Shown: positions 44,709-53,729 of the stretch, in pieces | Layout: each line of letters starts with the position of its first letter | Numbering within the stretch: the first letter of the stretch is position 1 | From: Flavivirga spongiicola | Lineage (GTDB): Bacteria > Bacteroidota > Bacteroidia > Flavobacteriales > Flavobacteriaceae | NCBI RefSeq assembly: GCF_030540825.1 | Contig: NZ_JAUOEO010000002.1 | Coordinates: 434,001-498,000, forward strand | Reading direction: 5' to 3' | Length of the DNA: 64,000 bases | Notes under the pieces: model-generated | Database searches by the model: none | Seen by the model: only the letters and a program-made list of their open reading frames with translations | What the model was told of the DNA's origin: nothing | Translations under genes and position numbers: made by a program

Positions 44709-47700
44709 ATGAAATATAAACTACCATCTTTTACAATACTAACTATCTTTATCTGCCTATCCATCATAGGTGCAAGTTTAATTCCCTTATTAAGTGTTCA
44801 GCTAACACCCACACGAACTAATAAGAAACTAAGAGTTAGTTTTAGCTGGTCTGATGCCTCAGCTAAAGTGATGGAGCAGGAAGTAACCTCTAAATTGGAA
44901 GGTGTGTTTAATACGGTAAAAGGTATTAAAGAAATAAGTTCCACCTCAAGAAAAGGTAGTGGGTCTATTAGCATGGACTTTAAAAAGCAGGTAGATATAG
45001 ATGCCATTCGTTTTGAAATTGCCAATCTCATCCGTCAAAGCTATTCAGAGCTTCCTGAAGGTGTTGGCTACCCTTCATTATCAAAAAGCAGTACCAATGA
45101 AAATAGTTCTCCTATTATATCTTACAGTATAAATGCTAATGAAAGCCCTCATTATATAAAGAAGTTTGCCGAAAATCATATTCTTCCAAAATTAACAACT
45201 ATAAACGGTGTTAATAAAGTAGATGTATATGGTGCCAAGCCCTATGAATGGGTGATAGAATATGATACTAAGCAGTTATTGCAGCTCCATATTTCAGTAG
45301 GAGATATTCAAAATGCTGTAAATACCTATTTACAAAAACAAGAACTGGGTAATGTATTGATGCCGACCAAAACCCATGAAGCCGATCAGGAGATTCCATT
45401 GGTGTTAACACATAAGCATGGAGAAGCGATTGACTGGAATCATATTCCAATAAAAAAAATACAAAACAGAATTATTTACCTAAAAGATCTGGCATCTGTA
45501 AAATACAAAGAGGGCAAGGTGAATGCTTATTATCGGGTTAACGGACTCAATACCGTTAATATGGCTGTTTATGCTGAGAAAGGTATTAACACTATTGATT
45601 TAGCAAAAGATATTAGAAGTATTGTAGATGAATTAGAAAGTGATATTCCTGTAGAATACATCTTAAAAATGACGCAAGATGATACTGAGTTCATAGTAGA
45701 TGAATTACAAAAAATACAAAAACGAACCCTGTTCTCATTCCTTATACTTTTAGTGCTGATTATCATCATCAACAGAAGTTTTAAATACTTAACCGTTTTA
45801 TTTTTAAGTATCATTACCAACCTGCTAATAGCTATTATTTTTTATTATGCCTTTAATGTACAACTACAATTATATTCTTTTGCAGGGATAACCATTTCAT
45901 TTGGGATCATTATAGATAACAGTATCATAATGATAGATCACCTACGAAATAAAGGCAATAAAAAAGCATTTTTAGCCATATTAGCAGCTACCTTAACGAC
46001 CATTGGGGCTTTGATGGTTATATTTCTGTTAGAAGAAAACCAGCGATTAAACTTATGGGATTTTGCGTTGGTCATAGCCATTAATATAGGTGTTTCTCTA
46101 TTAGTCTCTTTATATTATGTACCTGCTCTATTAGAAAAAATGAATCTGGAAAAAAAACGTACCCGTTTTTCCAGAAAGCGAAAGCGTCGCATCTATAGAT
46201 TTACAACTGGCTATAGTAATACCATAAATTGGATGCGTAAGCCCAAATTTAAATGGGCATTTGTATTATTGTTTATCCTCGGTTTTGGACTCCCCATACA
46301 CTTACTTCCCAAAGAACTGGAAGGAGAAGACATGTGGAGCAAACTATACAATAACACCTTAGGTACCGAATGGTATAATACCGAATTGCGCCCCACTTTA
46401 GAAAAAGTTGTAGGAGGGACTTTACGATTATTTACCGAAGACGTTTTTGAAAACTCATATTACAATGAACCCGAGCGTACCACCCTTCGAGTAACAGGTA
46501 GAATGCCTGATGGTTGTACCATAGAGCAACTTAATGATGTGGTCTTAAAAATGGAAAATTTTATAGGTCGATTTGATGAAGTTGCCTTATATAAAACACA
46601 AATAAATAGCCCTAAAAGTTCTAGTATTACTATTTATTTTAAAGAAGACTTCGAATTTGGAGCCTTTCCTTATACCCTAAAGAGTATGCTGGAATCTAAA
46701 TCTAATAATTTGGGAGGTTTAAATTGGACTGTGAGTGGTGTGGGGCGAGGTTTTTCAAATGCTTTAGGGTCAGGTTATAAAAGTAACCGTATTGAATTAG
46801 AAGGCTTTAATTATGATAATTTATATAGCTATGCCGAACTGCTTAAACTACAATTGGAAGCTAATTCTAATGGGCGTGTAAAAGAAGTGGAAATAACAAG
46901 CGGAGGTTGGCGAAGTAATACCCTAAACGAATACTATTTAGATTTTGATCAAGAACAATTAGCCATGGCTGATGTGTCCCAAAATCAACTATACGGCTAT
47001 TTAAAAAATCAGGTATACTCAGGAAGAATAGGTGATATTGTTAAAGATCATGAATTGCAGGAAGTAAAACTGGTATCAGATACTTATCAGAAATTTAATG
47101 TATGGGATTTAAAACATACGCCCATCCCCATTAATAATAAACAGTATAAACTACACCAGCTAGCCTCTATTGAAAAAAGAAAAACAGGAAATACCATTGA
47201 AAAAAGGAATCAGCAATACCGCTTAACGGTTGCTTATGATTTTTTAGGCACACAGCCTTTGGCTAGAAAAGTAAAGGAGCGTAATATTGAAGAACTAAGA
47301 ACCAGATTGCCTATTGGCTATCGGGTACTAGAACAATCTTACAGGAGATGGAACAAAAAAGATTCCAAACAATATTATTATCTGTTCGTGGTCATTTTTA
47401 TCATCTTTTTTATTTGTAGCATTTTGCTGGAATCTTTAAAGCAACCCCTTGCTATTATCAGTATGATTCCGCTATCCTTTATAGGCGTCTTTTTAACCTT
47501 TTACCTGTTTGATTTTAATTTTGACCAGGGTGGTTACGCCTCGTTTATATTACTATGCGGTATTAGTGTCAATTCAGCTTTGTTTATTATAAATGATTAT
47601 AATAATTTAAAAAAGGATTACCCAAAAAGAAATGCACAGCAGCTCTATTTTAAAGCCTTTAACTATAAAATTATCCCTGTTGTCTTAACCATAGTATCTA

Positions 47701-47849
47701 CTATTGTTGGTTTGATTCCTTTTGTGTGGCATGGACAAAACGAAGCTTTTTGGTTTTCATTTGCTGTAGGGTCTATAGGTGGTTTATTGTTATCTTTAAT
47801 AGGGATTTTCTTTTATTTGCCTTTGTTTATAACTAAAAAGCAGAATTGA
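44709..47849 (+). CDS. RND-family efflux permease 2
   Basis: This 1046-aa RND permease has the standard twelve-helix layout. Helix 4 reads FAGITISFGIIIDNSIIMID, again with a single Asp plus Asn. It has no adjacent adaptor or TolC, so it probably shares those encoded with permease 1, perhaps as a mixed or alternative trimer. It is the last gene of the plus-strand set before the right boundary repeat. Confidence 0.9.
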   Translation: MKYKLPSFTILTIFICLSIIGASLIPLLSVQLTPTRTNKKLRVSFSWSDASAKVMEQEVTSKLEGVFNTVKGIKEISSTSRKGSGSISMDFKKQVDIDAIRFEIANLIRQSYSELPEGVGYPSLSKSSTNENSSPIISYSINANESPHYIKKFAENHILPKLTTINGVNKVDVYGAKPYEWVIEYDTKQLLQLHISVGDIQNAVNTYLQKQELGNVLMPTKTHEADQEIPLVLTHKHGEAIDWNHIPIKKIQNRIIYLKDLASVKYKEGKVNAYYRVNGLNTVNMAVYAEKGINTIDLAKDIRSIVDELESDIPVEYILKMTQDDTEFIVDELQKIQKRTLFSFLILLVLIIIINRSFKYLTVLFLSIITNLLIAIIFYYAFNVQLQLYSFAGITISFGIIIDNSIIMIDHLRNKGNKKAFLAILAATLTTIGALMVIFLLEENQRLNLWDFALVIAINIGVSLLVSLYYVPALLEKMNLEKKRTRFSRKRKRRIYRFTTGYSNTINWMRKPKFKWAFVLLFILGFGLPIHLLPKELEGEDMWSKLYNNTLGTEWYNTELRPTLEKVVGGTLRLFTEDVFENSYYNEPERTTLRVTGRMPDGCTIEQLNDVVLKMENFIGRFDEVALYKTQINSPKSSSITIYFKEDFEFGAFPYTLKSMLESKSNNLGGLNWTVSGVGRGFSNALGSGYKSNRIELEGFNYDNLYSYAELLKLQLEANSNGRVKEVEITSGGWRSNTLNEYYLDFDQEQLAMADVSQNQLYGYLKNQVYSGRIGDIVKDHELQEVKLVSDTYQKFNVWDLKHTPIPINNKQYKLHQLASIEKRKTGNTIEKRNQQYRLTVAYDFLGTQPLARKVKERNIEELRTRLPIGYRVLEQSYRRWNKKDSKQYYYLFVVIFIIFFICSILLESLKQPLAIISMIPLSFIGVFLTFYLFDFNFDQGGYASFILLCGISVNSALFIINDYNNLKKDYPKRNAQQLYFKAFNYKIIPVVLTIVSTIVGLIPFVWHGQNEAFWFSFAVGSIGGLLLSLIGIFFYLPLFITKKQN

Positions 47850-47920
47850 CCCATGAATTCCTATTTAAATTGAGCATAGTAAAACAGATCCAAAAAGTGT
47901 GTGTTTCAACATTCTGTATT

Positions 47921-48032
47921 TGGTTTCTTATTTGGAATCTTGATCTTAACAGGATCACCTCAGGTAAGCCCCATGGTCACAGAAACAAATTCAATATGTT
48001 ACCCCACAGTTTGTAGAAACTGAGAGGTTTTT
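47921..48032 (+). repeat. Direct repeat DR-B: second degenerate tRNA-Arg 3' end plus terminator
   Basis: The first 36 bases equal 25678-25713. A degenerate tRNA end (CAGGTAAGCCCCATGGTCAC, 47961-47980) follows, then a decayed terminator (CCCCACAGTTT at 48002-48012 with AAACTGAGAGG at 48017-48027, then TTTTT). Compared with DR-A it has small deletions and substitutions, so the two copies are old. Confidence 0.8.
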
Positions 48033-48117
48033 GCTTTCCGTTGAGCTCGTTATAATTTAATTTATAAAAGATTGATTACAAGATGTTTAATGTTTCTTAT
48101 TATTCCGAAAGAACTAT

Positions 48118-48151
48118 GACGAGGAATCTCATAATTATAAGATTTCTCGTC
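48118..48151. repeat. REP-like intergenic inverted repeat
   Basis: GACGAGGAATCT (48118-48129) pairs with AGATTTCTCGTC (48140-48151) with one G-U pair. The flanking TTCATTCTTCGCTCTGTCG resembles dispersed repeats found between genes in Flavobacteriia. 47850-48295 contains only DR-B and this repeat, and no gene. Confidence 0.6.
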
Positions 48152-48295
48152 GTTCATTCTTCGCTCTGTCGAAATGGCAAACAGCTCAATAATAGTAAAT
48201 AATATTGAATCACTTGGTTATTGTTTAGCTTCTTATGTCATGTCTATTGATTATTTAGCTTTCCTCTAATACGAACTTATCTATTATTGGTTATA

Positions 48296-49744
48296 TTATA
48301 ACTCCGGTGATTCGGGAAGTATTTGTTCAGTATCTACAAAATATGGTCCATCCCATGATGCCGGTAGTGCGCTAACATTTTGGCTTGTTATTATTTTGTA
48401 CTCTCCAACACTAGAATTTCCCCGCTCTGTGAGTCTACGTCCTCCCAAAACGGTTTCAACATTAAAATCAGAACGGAATCTATTATTTTCTACAATAACA
48501 TCTTGTACACCTTCGCTTCTAGAATTATTTTGTGGGTCTACTGTTATTGCCCACCCATTGTTTTGATTTGTTCCATCACCAAGAGTGTTGTCAGCTATAA
48601 CAACCCATCGACTAGCACTGTCCATACTATTTTTTACCAATCGTTCATTTTCATTTTCTAATATACCTTCGCTATGTAATTTAAGATTGTGCTTGGCACG
48701 TGCAGCATTGTAAAACAAATTATGCCCAATAAAGGCATTAACCAGATATGCGGGTCGAATATTGTGCTGTGCAGGATTCGCTAACTCTGTTCCAAGCATA
48801 TTAAAACCTCTAGATAAGACCCATGAGTTAAATCCTGTTATCGGTGCAGTATTGGTTGCTTCATACATAAAAATATTTGAAGGCCATATTAAATTATTGG
48901 CTTGTTCCTGAGTACCATTTTTAACCCAGTGTTTAACAGTCGACCCAATATAAAAACTGGTATTGGTACCTCTGATTATATAAATATCTTCTGATGAATT
49001 AGGAATTTTAATTCCACCTTGGGAATTTAAATCGGATATGGCTACTCTTGCAGACCAGTTTCTAGCTGGAGCTGTACCACGATCAACATTAACCTGTGCA
49101 ACAATAGGATCTGAACCACTGCCATTTTTTCCTATTTGTAAGTCTTGAACTTGATAAATATCAATGTTACCGAATGATGTAAAATCTTGGTCAGGCATTA
49201 ATAAATAGCGCTTTCCAGACTCCCAATCTGGCCAACTGGTTTGGTTTTTCAAAATAGTAGCGCCATCCGGGGAACTTGGAACATTAGCATTAGTGCTTAT
49301 AACTACAGTATTAGTATTGTTGTATACCGTATTAGGGTTTGTAACAGTAATTACAATAGAAGTATCACTGAAATTTCCTTCACTATCCTGTGCTCTTACT
49401 TTGACTGTATATACTCCTGCGGTTTCAAATACATGTGCGGAGATTGGCCCTCCAATTTGTGAATTTTTAGATTTACCACTATGTGTCCAAGTTCCGCTAG
49501 TTGGATCATCAAAAATAAAGTGATATCCCAATTCTCTAAATGTATCTATATCGCTATTTACATGTGTCGTTTCAATGGCACTAAATTGTACCGCAAGTGG
49601 AGCCGGACCACTAATTCTACTTGCCTTTAATTCTACAGCAACTATTTGTGCTTCTTCTTTCTCGCCAGAAATTTCTTCTGAAGAATTGCAAGAAGAAATA
49701 ACAATAAGAATGATTGTTAAAAATAGGGGCATAATTTTTCTCAT
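48296..49744 (-). CDS. PKD-domain lipoprotein with predicted beta-helix
   Basis: This 482-aa lipoprotein (VISSCNSSE) has a PKD-like domain (about 40-135; GPAPLAVQFSA, HVFETAGVYTVKVRAQDSEG) and then a long repetitive region with N-rich turns and the pattern VIVENNRF/WVVIADNTL, typical of right-handed parallel beta-helix proteins. It may bind or cleave polysaccharide at the cell surface. No catalytic residues are identifiable. It is outside the island repeats and on the minus strand. Confidence 0.72.
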   Translation of the reverse strand: MRKIMPLFLTIILIVISSCNSSEEISGEKEEAQIVAVELKASRISGPAPLAVQFSAIETTHVNSDIDTFRELGYHFIFDDPTSGTWTHSGKSKNSQIGGPISAHVFETAGVYTVKVRAQDSEGNFSDTSIVITVTNPNTVYNNTNTVVISTNANVPSSPDGATILKNQTSWPDWESGKRYLLMPDQDFTSFGNIDIYQVQDLQIGKNGSGSDPIVAQVNVDRGTAPARNWSARVAISDLNSQGGIKIPNSSEDIYIIRGTNTSFYIGSTVKHWVKNGTQEQANNLIWPSNIFMYEATNTAPITGFNSWVLSRGFNMLGTELANPAQHNIRPAYLVNAFIGHNLFYNAARAKHNLKLHSEGILENENERLVKNSMDSASRWVVIADNTLGDGTNQNNGWAITVDPQNNSRSEGVQDVIVENNRFRSDFNVETVLGGRRLTERGNSSVGEYKIITSQNVSALPASWDGPYFVDTEQILPESPEL

Positions 49745-49778
49745 AATTGTAGGTTTTATTTGTTTTTTTGTTTCTGGA

Positions 49779-50741
49779 TTATAATTTTATTACAACATTT
49801 CCTTTTTTGTGTCCTTTATCTACATACCTATGAGCTTTAACAATAGCTTCAAAAGGGTATTGTTTATCTATAACGGCTTTAATGCACCCTGCTTCAGTTA
49901 ACTCTTTTAATCTAACGAGATAATCAGGCTGAATTTTTAGAAGGCCATCATCTACAGATACATATTTTCCATGATGGCTAAGCGTCTTTTTTAATTGTGT
50001 CTTTAGTTTTGAGCTTTTGTTTTTTCCAACAGCATCAAGGATGAAATCATATTCCTCTAGCAAATTAGTAGCATCCTCTTTGGTATAATCTATTAGTTTA
50101 TCTGCTCCAAGCGATTTCATTAAGTCAAAATTTGAAGCACTACATACTGCAGTAACCTCAACACCGAAGTATTTTGCTAGCTGTACTACAATCGTTCCGA
50201 TTGATCCTGATGCTCCATAGATAAGCACTTTTTGTCCGTTTTGGAGGTTGGCATCTCTCATAAAATGTGTTGCTAAAACGCCACCATAAACAATAGCAAC
50301 GGCTTCTTCATGGCTTACATTATTCGGTTTTAAAGCGATTTCTCCTCGTGCTATTTCTTTGGCAGATGTGTATTTGTATTCGGCATAGGTTCCCCGGCTT
50401 ACTCCCGTAAACCCATATATAGCATCTCCTTTTTTATATTGTTTTATACTTTTACCAACTGATTCAATAACTCCTGAGAAAACCAAACCAATAATCGGGT
50501 TTCGTGGTTTCGAAAAACCAATAAATAAGCGCATCATAAACTTCATGAGCTGCTTTTTTGGAAAACTAGGGTTACCAGGAACTTTTAATTCTCGGATAAA
50601 ACAATCACTTGCCGTGACAGCTGTTGCATGAATTTTAGCCAATACTTCATTGTCTTGGGGTACGGGTTTTTTTACTTCGCCAAGTTGTAGCACTTCAGGG
50701 GAACCGTAATTTGTGCAAAGAATTGCCTTCATTTTTGCCAT
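49779..50741 (-). CDS. Zinc-independent MDR-family NAD(P)H:quinone oxidoreductase-like protein
   Basis: This 320-aa medium-chain dehydrogenase/reductase has a GroES-like N-terminus, the cofactor loop VLIYGASGSIGTIVVQLAKY near residue 175 and no structural zinc Cys cluster. That matches the quinone oxidoreductase/alkenal reductase group. An in-frame ATG at 50732 is an alternative start. The nearest regulator is the AraC gene 0.5 kb upstream on the same strand, possibly its controller. Confidence 0.87.
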   Translation of the reverse strand: MAKMKAILCTNYGSPEVLQLGEVKKPVPQDNEVLAKIHATAVTASDCFIRELKVPGNPSFPKKQLMKFMMRLFIGFSKPRNPIIGLVFSGVIESVGKSIKQYKKGDAIYGFTGVSRGTYAEYKYTSAKEIARGEIALKPNNVSHEEAVAIVYGGVLATHFMRDANLQNGQKVLIYGASGSIGTIVVQLAKYFGVEVTAVCSASNFDLMKSLGADKLIDYTKEDATNLLEEYDFILDAVGKNKSSKLKTQLKKTLSHHGKYVSVDDGLLKIQPDYLVRLKELTEAGCIKAVIDKQYPFEAIVKAHRYVDKGHKKGNVVIKL

Positions 50742-50875
50742 ATTAATAGTTTTTATTGCTAGAGATTTTCTATTACCGATACCCAGATTACCTTTTCCAT
50801 ATTATCATTATTATATTTTTTGCAATCTTTCTGCTATATTTTGGGTGTATATTTATAGTTCCCTGTTTTGCTCTC

Positions 50876-51085
50876 CTAATCCAACTCCTTGCATTCGAAG
50901 TTGTAATCTTTAAGTAAATTCACAACCCTGTCTTCCAAAATTTCACAGTTTGCGATTCGTAAAATATTATCGCAGTCTTCCAAATCAAAATTCCATTTTA
51001 TATTTGAAGCTAGATGATCCAATTTTGGTTTAAGCTTCTTAATATCTTTTTCTGTCTTAACAGAAGTTTTGAATATATAAATCAT
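50876..51085 (-). CDS. Small protein, ferredoxin-like fold likely
   Basis: This 69-aa protein has a beta-alpha-beta pattern (MIYIFKTSVKTEKDIKKLKP, then WNFDLEDCDNILRIAN and VNLLKDYNFECKELD) like small HMA-related proteins but without CxxC. I do not recognise a family. It sits between the AraC and MDR genes on the same strand and has normal spacing, which supports it being real. Confidence 0.55.
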   Translation of the reverse strand: MIYIFKTSVKTEKDIKKLKPKLDHLASNIKWNFDLEDCDNILRIANCEILEDRVVNLLKDYNFECKELD

Positions 51086-51280
51086 TGTGATTAGTTATTA
51101 ATGCATCTTAAAACACATTAAATACAAAGATTGCATCTAATCTAATGTGTAAACAAATGATATAACATCTAAAGGGAAACCAATTGATTTGGGGAACAAA
51201 ACCATTAAATTTTTACCTTTGAAACTGAGACAAAGGTCATTAGAAAGATGATTATAATGTTAGGATGGAGTAATCTATTT

Positions 51281-52207
51281 TTAGGATAAATCAATCATTT
51301 TTCGATAAGCTATTGGTGTGACACCTTCATGTTTTTTAAATAACCTGCTGAAATAGGATTGGTCATCAATACCAAGCTCTGATGCAATTTCACTTATTGA
51401 TTGGCTGGATTGAAAAAGCAAAACTTTTGATTCAGAAACTAATGTCTCTCCAATCCATACGGAAGGTGACTTTTGTGTAATTAATTTAACCGTTTTGTTT
51501 AAATGATTGGGACTTACATGGAGTAAAGAAGAATAATCTGAAACTTGGTGCTTTGTACGTATATTTTGATGGAGCAGCTCTTTAAATCGATTAGTCAGCG
51601 CAACTGCTGTTTTATTATTACTATTCGAAAGGGGCTTATAATCCATTTTTAAATCGCAAAGCGTAGCGATAAGATGGGCTTGTAGTATCAATGGGTTTTG
51701 TAGCCCGTTTTGTGCATATTCATTAAAAATTCGATTCAACGATTGAATAATGTATTTTGCAATGGTTTTATGAGGCCTAATTACCGGATTTCCCCAAACG
51801 GTTAAAAATTCAAAGGTATTAAGCAATTCTGTATTTGCGATTTGTTCGATAATGAAATCATCGATAAAACCAAAATTAAAGCCCGTACCCTGAGTGATGT
51901 CTTTATAATCATCAAGGCTTGCACTAAACACTTGTCTATGGGGTATTATAACACATTCGTTTTCTTGAATTTTAACAGAATGAGCGCCCACCTTCATTTT
52001 TAATTTACCACTGGTTACAAACAAAATACTGTGCATTCTAGAACGTGTAGGCGGTATAGGTGGCTTAACTATTTCATTTAAATCTTCCAATCGTGCAATA
52101 AAAAATCGCTCATAACCTTCCTTAAATACTTGGTTGCGTTTTGTGCCAGCATCCATATATTCTTCAAGAAGTTCATTTGGCTTGAATGTTTTGATTTTTG
52201 ATTTCAT
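51281..52207 (-). CDS. AraC-family transcriptional regulator
   Basis: This 308-aa protein has an N-terminal cupin-like sensing domain (about 40-150) and a C-terminal AraC double helix-turn-helix (about 205-305), with SVWIGETLVSESKVLLF and IDDQSYFSRLFKKHEGVTP. It probably activates the downstream small gene and MDR oxidoreductase. It diverges from the six-gene operon across 480 bases, so it could act there too. The inducer is unknown. Confidence 0.9.
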   Translation of the reverse strand: MKSKIKTFKPNELLEEYMDAGTKRNQVFKEGYERFFIARLEDLNEIVKPPIPPTRSRMHSILFVTSGKLKMKVGAHSVKIQENECVIIPHRQVFSASLDDYKDITQGTGFNFGFIDDFIIEQIANTELLNTFEFLTVWGNPVIRPHKTIAKYIIQSLNRIFNEYAQNGLQNPLILQAHLIATLCDLKMDYKPLSNSNNKTAVALTNRFKELLHQNIRTKHQVSDYSSLLHVSPNHLNKTVKLITQKSPSVWIGETLVSESKVLLFQSSQSISEIASELGIDDQSYFSRLFKKHEGVTPIAYRKMIDLS

Positions 52208-52690
52208 ATAATTAATGCTCTTATTTTGTTTTTGCTTGCCGTTAAAGACTTGCTAAAGGTTAGCTTGTCTTTTTGAACAAATATAAAGAATTAGGGAAAC
52301 TACTATCAGAGGCTTAGCAAGGTCTGGTTACTCGGTTGTTTTTATACATAATTGTTTAAAATTATGTGCCTTTATTCAGGACGGGCATATTAAAAAGGAT
52401 AGTATATTAATAGAAAATATAAAGCCCAATTCTGGTATTTTAATAAATTAAAAAAAAATCGTACATTTATTTCTTCTCTCCAGAATTAATAGCAATTATT
52501 ATTTGATCAGAATAATTTCCCCACATTATTCTTAATTGACCTTTACTACCGTTACATTTTAAATGTTGCGTTGTTGTACTTGATTTTATATCCGAACTTA
52601 TCTTATTTTAAGGTAAAGCAGGTATACATGATGTGCTATTTAAGAACCTTTTAAAGTTAAAGTGATATAATTAATTATTAATAATCAACT
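52208..52690. other. Divergent intergenic region between AraC and the six-gene operon
   Basis: 483 bases without a supported gene. It is very AT-rich and must contain promoters for both sides. I see no strong TAnnTTTG element or palindrome. Confidence 0.55.
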
Positions 52691-53707
52691 ATGAGTGACT
52701 TAAAAATTACCACGCTTAATTTATACAATCTTCAGATAGCTGGTGAACGACTGTATAGAAACAATGTGATGAGCCAGGCTGATTTCGACGGAAAAATCAA
52801 ATGGACTTCAGAAATTCTCAAACAAATTGATTCTGACATTATCGGTTTTCAGGAATTATGGCATCCCGATGCCCTAACTGCTGCATTTAAAGCAGCAGGT
52901 TTAGAAAATGACTATCATTTTGCAACCCGATTAACTGCAGGGTCCATAAATGTGGCATTAGCAGTAAAAAAACCTTTAGAAATTTCAGATATAAAATGGG
53001 TAAAGAAGGTGCCAGAAGAATTAAAACTTATTAAAAGCAAGAGTAGTATGGCTAACGCTCCTGATTATGAAATATCTGTTGATATTGGTGAATTTTCAAG
53101 AGCCGTTCTGAATGCTACGGTCAAGGTAAGCGACGAAGTGAATATCGAAGTCTTTGTTGGGCACCTAAAATCACAGGTTCCTATGAGAATCGATGATGAA
53201 GATTATTTCAGTGATGCTATCAGACCTCATCAATCGGCTATAGGCTCAGCTTTGTCATCTATACGCCGTGTTTCAGAAGCTGCCGGACTCCGTATTTTGG
53301 CTAATCAGGTGATGAAAGGAACTGACACTCCAACTATTATTATGGGAGATCTCAATGAAGGACAAAATAGTGTCATGGCTGCTATTGTTTCTGGTGATCC
53401 AGGATATCGCTTAATCACTAATTCCCGATCGGGAAGTCGATCGGATGCAGGTTTGTATTCTGTAGCCACCTTACAGGAATTAAGAAGCTTAAGAGATGTT
53501 TACTATACATACATCCATGATGGATTTAGACAATCCCTAGACCATATTTTTGTTTCGGAGCAATTTTACGATCATTCGAGAAATAGACTTTGGTCCTTCA
53601 AGGAAACCCGAATAATTAATGACCATATTGATGATAGTGACAACAAGACTTTTGGCTCTGATCATGGCGTTGTTGTATCTAAATTTGATTGGAATCCAGC
53701 CGATTAG
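52691..53707 (+). CDS. Endonuclease/exonuclease/phosphatase (EEP) family protein
   Basis: This 338-aa protein has the EEP core in order: metal-binding Glu in DIIGFQELWH near residue 57, GHLKSQVPMR near residue 158, MGDLNEGQNS near residue 219, the SLDHIFVS segment and the C-terminal GSDHGVV. Members hydrolyse phosphodiester or phosphomonoester bonds in nucleic acids, nucleotides or lipids. No signal peptide, so cytosolic. It opens the six-gene operon; the next gene begins 22 bases later. Substrate unknown. Confidence 0.87.
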   Translation: MSDLKITTLNLYNLQIAGERLYRNNVMSQADFDGKIKWTSEILKQIDSDIIGFQELWHPDALTAAFKAAGLENDYHFATRLTAGSINVALAVKKPLEISDIKWVKKVPEELKLIKSKSSMANAPDYEISVDIGEFSRAVLNATVKVSDEVNIEVFVGHLKSQVPMRIDDEDYFSDAIRPHQSAIGSALSSIRRVSEAAGLRILANQVMKGTDTPTIIMGDLNEGQNSVMAAIVSGDPGYRLITNSRSGSRSDAGLYSVATLQELRSLRDVYYTYIHDGFRQSLDHIFVSEQFYDHSRNRLWSFKETRIINDHIDDSDNKTFGSDHGVVVSKFDWNPAD

Positions 53708-53729
53708 TATAATTTTTAAATCAATCCAT

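Larger units (their letters stand above)
25718..47980. mobile_element. Candidate genomic island bracketed by degenerate tRNA-Arg ends
   Basis: The interval lies between two diverged copies of a tRNA-end/terminator segment (25718-25743 and 47961-47980) and includes two decayed integrase fragments. Nearly all intact genes run on the plus strand and belong to one envelope/peptide theme. The simplest reading is an old integrative island whose integrase has decayed. The boundary copies are diverged, so the event is not recent. A chance duplication of the segment remains possible. Confidence 0.5.

Noticed and set aside
53619..53729. Longer N-terminus for the deoxyribosyltransferase-like protein
   Set aside because: The extra codons overlap the EEP gene in another frame and precede a well-placed ATG at 53730.
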